A stretch of 64,000 nucleotides of DNA from Bacteroidales bacterium (lineage in GTDB: Bacteria > Bacteroidota > Bacteroidia > Bacteroidales > Salinivirgaceae), in contig JAAYQU010000047.1 of assembly GCA_012519055.1 (NCBI GenBank), positions 1 through 64,000 of the forward strand, written 5' to 3'. A program made the position numbers and the translations under genes. The notes below the pieces were generated by a model, which saw only the letters and a program-made list of their open reading frames with translations, did no database searches and was not told the DNA's origin. Below, piece after piece: positions 7,669 to 14,521 of the stretch; positions within the stretch are counted from its first letter, which is position 1; every line of letters starts with the position of its first letter.

Positions 7669-9678
7669 ATGAGGTATTATTCAATTGTCATTATCTTCTT
7701 GTTATCAGTAGCTTGCTGTTACGCTCAGGCACAACCTGCAGGGAGACAAAACAGAGTTATTATATCAGGAAAATCCTATATTATCCACATTGTAAAACGT
7801 GGCGAAACCCTCTATAATATTTCAAAAACATACAATATCCCATACGACAGTTTAACGGCTGCAAATCCGTTAGTATTACCAACATCATTGGAAATTGGCT
7901 CTGCACTGAAAATCCCCTGTTTAGAAGCTGACAAAAAAACAGCCTCCGAGATTAAAGACTCTATACCTCTATACCATGTGGTTCAAAAAGGTGAAAATAT
8001 TTACAGAATATCACTGAAATATAATTTAAAACCGAGTGATATTTATAAGCTAAATCCGGGTTCGGAGGTTAGCATTAGTGTAGGTCAGAAACTATTACTA
8101 CAAGCAAATGATGATGTAGAAATTGTTGATATAGAACAAGATAAACAGTTTATATATCACACAGTGCAAGAGAAAGAGACACTGATGGCTATATCAAGAA
8201 AATATGGGGTTAAACTTGAAGACCTGAAAAAAAATAACTCAAAACTAAAGGATAATGACATTATAAGTGTTGGAGAAAAAATAAGAGTTCCTCGCGATAT
8301 GGTGGAAGTAATAACGCAAGTTAGCACAACACAAACCGATACAACATTTCAATATCATAAAGTAAAACCTAAAGAGACACTTTTCAGTATATCAAGGCTT
8401 TACGAGGTGTCGATTGATGAAATAAAAACAATTAATCCCGCACTAAACAGCCGAGAGCTTATGGCTGGCGAATTGTTGAAACTTCCAATAAAACAGTTGT
8501 CAGAAGAGACAACCCGACATGAGCCTACTCAAGAACCTATTGTCGCTCCATGCCCTTGTAAAGAGCAAAATATATATCGCACTGTAAAGGTTGGATTAAT
8601 GTTGCCGTTTTATACAAACATTAACGACACTCTGACACAAACAAGAACTATTCCCCAAATATTTGAGCGCTCGAGACAATTCGTTGAGTTTTATCAGGGT
8701 TTATTGCTAGCAATGAACGACTTAAAGGAGAAAAATCTTTTGGCTGAGTTGCATGTATTTGATACACAAAACAGTCAATATGTTGTCCGTCAAATATGTA
8801 ATTCTGAGGACTTTAAAAATTTAGATTTAATAATTGGACCTGCATTCAGCAAAAACATTGAAATCGTGTCGCAGGAAGCCAAAAAGTATAATATTCCTAT
8901 AGTCAGCCCCCTCTCCACCGATGATAAGTTTCTTGAGGATAATGAAAATGCATTTATGGTCAGTCCATCTCAAAAAATACAGGATGACGAATCTATAAAA
9001 CATATAAATGACATTAAAAGTGATAGTTATGTAGTAATATTTGACGGTAATCAATATGACTCAACGTATATTCCTGCTCTTAAGCAACATATTTTTAATA
9101 AATATACTCCTGAAACCATTGGGAAGTTAAAATACACTGAGTTTACGTACCATAAAGGCATGGAGACCCAATTAATGGATCTGTTTACAAACAATGATTC
9201 GGTGGTTATAATAATGCCGTCAAGAGATAAAGCTTTTGTAAGCGACATTGTTGCACGTCTCAATACTTTAACTGCAGAAAAGAGTATTATTTTATTTGGA
9301 CAGCCGAGATGGTCCAGATTTGATAATATTAAACTTGAGTTTTTCCACAATCTAAACACACATCTGTTCTCTCTCTCCTATTGTGACTACACTAAAGAGA
9401 ACGTAATTAATTTTGTCAGACAATACAGAGCTTTTTATAATACTGAACCCTCAAACAGAGCTTTTGAAGGATACGATATTGCAAAATATTTTATTGGGGC
9501 TGTTCATAGATACGGTAAGGACTTTAGATGCTGTTTAGACAAATACAAACCGGAACTTCTCCATATGTTTTTCGATATGAAACAGACAAAAAGCGGAACA
9601 GGTTATGCTAATCATCATTTGTACATGATACACTACATGAAAAACTTTGAACGCTCGATAAAAACGATTGAAAATTAA
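7669..9678 (+). CDS. Exported protein with four LysM domains and a periplasmic-binding (type 1) fold
   Basis: From ATG 7669 the protein has 669 residues and opens with a signal peptide (MRYYSIVIIFLLSVACCYA). Four LysM peptidoglycan-binding repeats follow at about 39-83, 102-145, 163-207 and 229-273, each with the pattern Y/H-x-V-x-x-x-E-T/N-L/I-x-x-I-S. The C-terminal part (about 305-665) resembles the type 1 periplasmic-binding fold of LivJ-like proteins: KVGLMLPF, DLIIGPAFS, NIPIVSPLS and FEGYDIAKYF. Such proteins are often annotated as amino-acid ABC substrate-binding proteins, but no transporter genes are adjacent, so a wall-anchored sensor or scaffold is equally possible. Confidence 0.85.
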   Translation: MRYYSIVIIFLLSVACCYAQAQPAGRQNRVIISGKSYIIHIVKRGETLYNISKTYNIPYDSLTAANPLVLPTSLEIGSALKIPCLEADKKTASEIKDSIPLYHVVQKGENIYRISLKYNLKPSDIYKLNPGSEVSISVGQKLLLQANDDVEIVDIEQDKQFIYHTVQEKETLMAISRKYGVKLEDLKKNNSKLKDNDIISVGEKIRVPRDMVEVITQVSTTQTDTTFQYHKVKPKETLFSISRLYEVSIDEIKTINPALNSRELMAGELLKLPIKQLSEETTRHEPTQEPIVAPCPCKEQNIYRTVKVGLMLPFYTNINDTLTQTRTIPQIFERSRQFVEFYQGLLLAMNDLKEKNLLAELHVFDTQNSQYVVRQICNSEDFKNLDLIIGPAFSKNIEIVSQEAKKYNIPIVSPLSTDDKFLEDNENAFMVSPSQKIQDDESIKHINDIKSDSYVVIFDGNQYDSTYIPALKQHIFNKYTPETIGKLKYTEFTYHKGMETQLMDLFTNNDSVVIIMPSRDKAFVSDIVARLNTLTAEKSIILFGQPRWSRFDNIKLEFFHNLNTHLFSLSYCDYTKENVINFVRQYRAFYNTEPSNRAFEGYDIAKYFIGAVHRYGKDFRCCLDKYKPELLHMFFDMKQTKSGTGYANHHLYMIHYMKNFERSIKTIEN

Positions 9679-9735
9679 AGACAAAAGACAGAAGAGTGTT
9701 ATTAACAATTCGTAACTTGTTGAAATAAACAACTA

Positions 9736-9755
9736 TAACGCCTTTCAAGGCGTTA
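9736..9755. repeat. Palindrome TAACGCCTT-TC-AAGGCGTTA
   Basis: This 9-bp perfect stem with a two-base centre stands in the gap before tag. It is similar in size and style to the palindromes at 20971-20990 and 21180-21199. On the plus strand it is followed by AAAAAATTTT rather than a T-run, so a terminator role is uncertain. It is followed at about 9764-9790 by pyrimidine heptads of the TACCTTT type. Confidence 0.7.
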
Positions 9756-9821
9756 AAAAATTTTACCTTGCTCCTTTTACCTTTTACCTATAAAAGCGTT
9801 ATAAACAAATAGTTAACAATC

Positions 9822-10397
9822 ATGAATTTGAACAAAAAACGTTGTCCATGGGCTATATTAAGCGACGAGAAATATGTGGAATACCACGATAAAGAGTGGG
9901 GTGTGCCTCTGTTTGATGACAACAGACTTTTTGAGATGTTAGTATTAGAGGGCGCACAGGCAGGGTTAAGCTGGCGCACTATTCTTCACAAACGCGACGA
10001 GTATAGAAGCTGTTTCTTTGGATTTAATCCCGAAAAGGTTGCGAGAATGACCAATGATGACGTGGAGACTCTTATGTTAACAGGTGGAATTATTCGTAAC
10101 AGATTGAAAATAAGCTCTGCCATTAAAAACGCTAAGGTTTTTATTGATATTGTTGAAAAATATGGTTCATTCTCGAACTACTATTGGAATTGGGTTGACG
10201 GAAAACCTATTATCAATCACTTTAAGACAATGGATGAGGTTCCCGCCAAGACACCCCTTTCCGAAGCGATAAGCAAGGATTTAAAAGGCAGAGGTATGTC
10301 TTTTATTGGAGCCACGATAATATATTCGTTTATGCAGGCAACAGGAATGGTTAACGACCATTTAACAAGCTGTTTTAGGCATAAAGAGTTGTGTTAG
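9822..10397 (+). CDS. tag: DNA-3-methyladenine glycosylase I
   Basis: Tag removes 3-methyladenine from alkylated DNA by base excision. The 191-residue protein has the Tag zinc ligands C8, H22, H180 and C184 with the family spacing, and the conserved LEGAQAGLSW segment in which E43 corresponds to the base-recognition glutamate. The length matches the family. It stands alone, in a gap with repeats upstream and a stem-loop downstream. No alkylation regulator (Ada) is nearby. Confidence 0.95.
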   Translation: MNLNKKRCPWAILSDEKYVEYHDKEWGVPLFDDNRLFEMLVLEGAQAGLSWRTILHKRDEYRSCFFGFNPEKVARMTNDDVETLMLTGGIIRNRLKISSAIKNAKVFIDIVEKYGSFSNYYWNWVDGKPIINHFKTMDEVPAKTPLSEAISKDLKGRGMSFIGATIIYSFMQATGMVNDHLTSCFRHKELC

Positions 10398-10475
10398 CCG
10401 TTATTTGGTGGTTTGCAACAGTTTTGAGTCTTCGTTCAGCCTTTTCTTTACTTTTAAATTCGAGGAATCGAAGTA

Positions 10476-10507
10476 ACAAAATTATCAATAAATAATGATA
10501 ATTTTGT
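10476..10507. promoter_or_regulatory. Perfect 12-bp inverted repeat upstream of the KilA-N gene
   Basis: ACAAAATTATCA and TGATAATTTTGT are separated by eight bases. The repeat ends 38 bases before the KilA-N ATG. It lacks a T-run in the plus direction. An operator for a DNA-binding protein, or a weak terminator of tag, are both possible. Confidence 0.6.
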
Positions 10508-10545
10508 AATTTATAATTTCACGCAATATAAAGCAACAATGAACT

Positions 10546-11355
10546 ATGGCAAAAAAAATAACGGTTGAAGGTAAAGAGATATCTATTATTCTTGAAAAAG
10601 AACAAGAATACATTTCGTTAACCGATATGCTGAAAGCTAAAGATGGTGACTTTTTTATTTCCGATTGGCTTCGTAATCGAAATACGATTGAATATCTTGG
10701 TATTTGGGAATCGGTTTATAACCCTGATTTTAATTATGGCGAATTTGCCATAATTAAAAGTCAAGCAGGTTTGAATAGTTACAAACTTAGCGTAAAAGAA
10801 TGGGTTGATAAAACCAATGCAATAGGGCTAAAGGCAACCGCAGGCAGATATGGCGGAACATACGCCCATCCCGACATCGCCTTTGAATTTGGAATGTGGA
10901 TTAGCCCACAATTCAAAATATATCTTGTGAAAGAGTTCCAACGCCTCAAAAGCGAAGAAAACGACCACCTAAAATTAGAATGGAACCTGCAACGTACACT
11001 TGCAAAAGTAAACTACCAAATTCACACTGATGCCATCAAGGAAAACCTTATCCCGCAAGAAATTACCAAGCAGCAGATAAACTTTATTTATGCTAATGAA
11101 GCCGATTTGCTGAATGTCGCTCTTTTCGGAATTACGGCGAAAGAGTGGCGCGACAGCAATCCAGACAAGACAGGAAACATACGGGATTATGCTACATTGG
11201 AACAACTTGTTGTATTGAGCAATATGGAGAGTGTAAACGCTTTACTTATTAGACAAGGTTTGTCTCAAAGCGAAAGACTTATGCAGCTCAACAAAGTGGC
11301 TATTACACAGATGAAATCATTACTTGCAAGCAACACAATGAAAAAATTGAAATAA
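10546..11355 (+). CDS. KilA-N domain protein
   Basis: The 269-residue protein carries a KilA-N DNA-binding domain at about residues 8-130, with YISLTDMLKAKDGDFFISDWL, RYGGTYAHPDIAFEFGMWISPQFKIYL and LVKEFQRLK as recognisable blocks. The C-terminal part (about 140-269) is helical and ends in KSLLASNTMKKLK. KilA-N domains come from phages and large DNA viruses, but intact single-gene copies like this are widespread in Bacteroidetes chromosomes. No phage gene adjoins it, so it looks like a stand-alone acquired gene. Function beyond DNA binding is unknown. Confidence 0.85.
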   Translation: MAKKITVEGKEISIILEKEQEYISLTDMLKAKDGDFFISDWLRNRNTIEYLGIWESVYNPDFNYGEFAIIKSQAGLNSYKLSVKEWVDKTNAIGLKATAGRYGGTYAHPDIAFEFGMWISPQFKIYLVKEFQRLKSEENDHLKLEWNLQRTLAKVNYQIHTDAIKENLIPQEITKQQINFIYANEADLLNVALFGITAKEWRDSNPDKTGNIRDYATLEQLVVLSNMESVNALLIRQGLSQSERLMQLNKVAITQMKSLLASNTMKKLK

Positions 11356-11478
11356 AACTAATCGCTAACATAAAATATGCAATGACGGTTCTTTCAAAAA
11401 TTAAAATAAAATATCGAAAGTTATATACTGCAAATCCGCTACTCCACATAGCCTCGACCATTGATAAATTATTGCAAT

Positions 11479-14058
11479 ATGTCAAATTATCCCTCAAAAA
11501 AAATTAAAACAGCTATCTTTACTTCTATTTTTTTGCTACTCGCAGTAATATTAATATCGTGCAAGAGTAACAACAAGCAAACTCTGATAATTAAGAATTT
11601 AGACCAGAATTGGCAATTTTCGCAAGCGAATGAAGAAAAATGGCTTCCTGCTACTGTACCAGGCATTGTTCACACCGATTTATTTAAAAATGTGGCTATT
11701 CCCCACCCTTTTTACGCTTGCAACGAGGATTCACTACAGTGGATTGATAAACAAGATTGGGAGTATAAAACAACTTTTATTGCTGATAAAGCTCTGCTTG
11801 AAAAAGAGAATATTTATCTAATATTCGAAGGATTAGATACTTACGCTGAAATCAAGCTAAACAATACTGTTTTAGGAAACACAAATAATATGTTTAGAGA
11901 GTGGGCATTCGATATTAGTAATATTGTTCGTAGTGGCGAAAATGAGCTAAATATAGTTTTTAAATCTGCTTACAACCAAACATACAGTGATTCAGCATCT
12001 TACAGAGTAACATTGCCCGGCGGAAAGTATGTTTTTGCGCGCAAAGCCGCATATCATTTTGGCTGGGATTGGGGTCCTACTTTTATTACATCGGGTATAT
12101 GGAAACCTGTTTATTTAAAGGCTTGGGACAACAATTTGGTCGAAAATTTTTATATCAAAACAGAGTCCGTCACACCCGACAAAGCAACGGTTGATATTAG
12201 CTTCGATATTGCAAACAGAAAAAACGAAGATGCAAAAATTGAAATTAAGGTTAATAGCAAAAAGCATTTGCAGTCGAATTTCTGTATCAACTCGTTGCGT
12301 AAAACATATAACTTTAGTCTTGAGATTAATAAGCCAAAACTCTGGTGGTGTAATGATTTGGGCGAACCGTATCTTTATGATATTGATGTGCAAATAACCT
12401 CTACGGCAGGGCTAATTTACTCAAAACAAATAAAATACGGTATCAGGACAGTTGAAGTTGTGTCTGAACCCGACAGCATTGGGCAGTCGATGTATATAAA
12501 ACTAAATGGAACACCTGTTTTTATCAAAGGAGCCAACTATATACCACAACATAGCTTTGTCACTGAGGTAACCGATAACGATTACGCCAATATAATTTCG
12601 CTTGCTAAAGAGTCGAATATGAATATGTTACGTGTTTGGGGCGGTGGAATATACGAAAACGATATTTTTTACGACCTCTGCGACCAAAACGGAATTATGG
12701 TTTGGCAAGATTTTATGTTTGCTTGTGCCATGTATCCTATTGACATTCAGTTTTTTGACAATGTATCAGTTGAAGCGGAACAGCAAATAAAAAGGTTGCG
12801 AAATCATTCCTCGTTAGCTCTGTGGTGTGGCAATAACGAAATTGATGAGGGTTGGCACAATTGGGGTTGGCAAAGAGAGTTTAAGTTTTCAAAAGCCGAT
12901 TCATCTGATATTTGGAACGGATATAAACATCTGTTTCACAATATCTTACCAAATCTTGTTTTAGAAAACGACAGGGATAGGTTTTACACAACCACATCGC
13001 CCATTTATGGTTGGGGGCGCGACAAGAGTATGACACACTACGATTCGCACTACTGGGGCGTATGGTGGGGAATGCAACCATTTAGTAAATATTTGGATAA
13101 AGTGCCCCGATTTATGAGCGAATACGGTTTTCAGGCTATGCCAGCTAAATCCACGATTAGAACGTTTCAGCCGGAAACATGCGATAGCCTCTTCTCGCCC
13201 ACTCTACTATGTCATCAGAAACACCGCATTGGTTATCAGACAATTACAAAATATTTGGAGTATGAAAAACTGTATCCTAAAACGCTTGATGACTTTATTT
13301 ATATGAGCCAACTAATTCAAGCCGAGGGCATTGGCTTGGCTATCGAGGCACACCGAAGAGCTAAACCGCTGTGTATGGGAACATTATATTGGCAATTGAA
13401 CGACTGTTGGTCCGTAACAAGCTGGAGCAGCACCGATTTTTACGGCACTCCCAAAATGTTGCAATATAAAATTAAAGAGCTGTTTGACAACATTATAGTT
13501 TCATTGCTAAAACATAATGACAGCATTGATGTTTTTGTCGTTTCTGATAAATTATCGGATATTAAGGGCGAGGTAACCCTCTCGGCAATTGACTTTTCGG
13601 GGAAAAGAGAGACTCTTTTTAATAAAACAATTACAGTTCCGACTAACAGTTCTGTTCATGCTATTTCCTTGTCAGCAACAGATCTGTTTGAAAAGTTTCC
13701 ACCCGAAACGACGCTTTTTGAAGCAACATTTAAAAATGACGATAACGTATATACAAATCGGAAGTTTTTGGCACCGTTAGGAACTATAAAAGTGCCTAAA
13801 GCTGAGTATAATATTAATATAAAGCCAATTAAAAACGGTTACGAACTTTTGTTAGAGGCGAAAACTTTAATGGCTTATGTTCATCTTTCGCTTGGGGACA
13901 AACAGGGCAAGTTTAGCAAAAACCATTTTACTCTTTTACCAAATGAGAAAATTGTGGTATTTTTGGAATGTGATTTGGGTAAAGAAGAGGTGGAGAGTTT
14001 GTTGACAGTTAAGTGTTTGTTGATTTCGGATATTGGAACACAGAAAACACAGATTTAA
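11479..14058 (+). CDS. GH2 beta-mannosidase lipoprotein
   Basis: This is a glycoside hydrolase family 2 beta-mannosidase, which releases terminal beta-linked mannose from mannosides. With ATG 11479 (rather than TTG 11461) the 859-residue protein has a lipoprotein signal ending LISC at C28. The N-terminal jelly roll contains NWQFSQ-x6-WLPATVPGIVHTDLF, typical of beta-mannosidases. The acid/base is E454 in WCGNNE and the nucleophile E548 in MSEYGFQ. The final residues SDIGTQKTQI are encoded by an intergenic-type repeat (14028-14150), so the C terminus appears to have been extended by repeat sequence. It probably works with the GH92 enzyme downstream. Confidence 0.92.
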   Translation: MSNYPSKKIKTAIFTSIFLLLAVILISCKSNNKQTLIIKNLDQNWQFSQANEEKWLPATVPGIVHTDLFKNVAIPHPFYACNEDSLQWIDKQDWEYKTTFIADKALLEKENIYLIFEGLDTYAEIKLNNTVLGNTNNMFREWAFDISNIVRSGENELNIVFKSAYNQTYSDSASYRVTLPGGKYVFARKAAYHFGWDWGPTFITSGIWKPVYLKAWDNNLVENFYIKTESVTPDKATVDISFDIANRKNEDAKIEIKVNSKKHLQSNFCINSLRKTYNFSLEINKPKLWWCNDLGEPYLYDIDVQITSTAGLIYSKQIKYGIRTVEVVSEPDSIGQSMYIKLNGTPVFIKGANYIPQHSFVTEVTDNDYANIISLAKESNMNMLRVWGGGIYENDIFYDLCDQNGIMVWQDFMFACAMYPIDIQFFDNVSVEAEQQIKRLRNHSSLALWCGNNEIDEGWHNWGWQREFKFSKADSSDIWNGYKHLFHNILPNLVLENDRDRFYTTTSPIYGWGRDKSMTHYDSHYWGVWWGMQPFSKYLDKVPRFMSEYGFQAMPAKSTIRTFQPETCDSLFSPTLLCHQKHRIGYQTITKYLEYEKLYPKTLDDFIYMSQLIQAEGIGLAIEAHRRAKPLCMGTLYWQLNDCWSVTSWSSTDFYGTPKMLQYKIKELFDNIIVSLLKHNDSIDVFVVSDKLSDIKGEVTLSAIDFSGKRETLFNKTITVPTNSSVHAISLSATDLFEKFPPETTLFEATFKNDDNVYTNRKFLAPLGTIKVPKAEYNINIKPIKNGYELLLEAKTLMAYVHLSLGDKQGKFSKNHFTLLPNEKIVVFLECDLGKEEVESLLTVKCLLISDIGTQKTQI

Positions 14059-14150
14059 CAGATTTACACGGATATCGGATTTGTGATTTCGGATTTCGGA
14101 TTTTTGGAACACAGAACACACTGATTAGACGGATTTACACGGATTTTTGG
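14028..14150 (+). repeat. Tandem copies of a CGGATTT/ACACAGA repeat overlapping the mannosidase 3' end
   Basis: Two copies of a unit of about 50 bases (TTTCGGAT...TTGGAACACAGA...ACACGGAT) lie at about 14028-14078 and 14091-14150. Between them the units TCGGATT, TGTGATT, TCGGATT, TCGGATT keep a strict 7-base phase. The first copy encodes the C terminus and stop codon of the mannosidase. An inverted copy lies at 14432-14480. Confidence 0.8.
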
Positions 14151-14521
14151 ATTTGTGGTTGGTTATTAGTGAACGTTAACTAAATAACCATTAAGGAGTT
14201 AAGGATAGTTTAGGAAAGACTTCGTCTTTATGATATGGGTGATTTTTAGTTAATTAATTGTTTTTTAACTTTTTAAACTGCGCTAAGTAAATATTAAAAA
14301 GTTTAGAAAATTTAGAAAAGACTTCGTCTTTATAATGTATTTGAATTTCAGGTAATTAATTTTTTTTAACTTTATGAACTCTCAACTAAAAGAAACATTG
14401 AGGTTTTGGGCGACCACAAGGGTCGCCCCTACGTTAAATCTGTGATTATCCGTTAAATCTGTGTCATCTGCGTTCCAATTACTTTTAACTTTATGAACTT
14501 TTAACTTTTAACTCAATAAAC
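14059..14521. other. 463-base repeat-rich gap between the two mannosidase genes
   Basis: No ORF is visible. Contents in order: the CGGATTT repeats; hairpin AAAGAC-TTC-GTCTTT at 14215-14229, preceded by a GGAGTTAAGGATAG arm; a second, related copy of the same hairpin at 14317-14331; the palindrome GGGCGACC/GGTCGCCC at 14408-14428; an inverted copy of the first repeat at 14432-14480; and AACTTTT-type units (14481-14516) running up to the GH92 start. Confidence 0.7.
14408..14428. repeat. Palindrome GGGCGACC-ACAAG-GGTCGCCC
   Basis: An 8-bp perfect stem with a 5-base loop. It shares the core GGGCGA/TCGCCC with the palindrome at 1210-1224, so the two are probably members of one dispersed family. 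Confidence 0.75.

Noticed and set aside
8827-9359. Long minus-strand frames inside the LysM protein gene and similar frames inside other genes
   Set aside because: They are antisense shadows of well-supported genes, with no signature of a protein family or ribosome-binding site.
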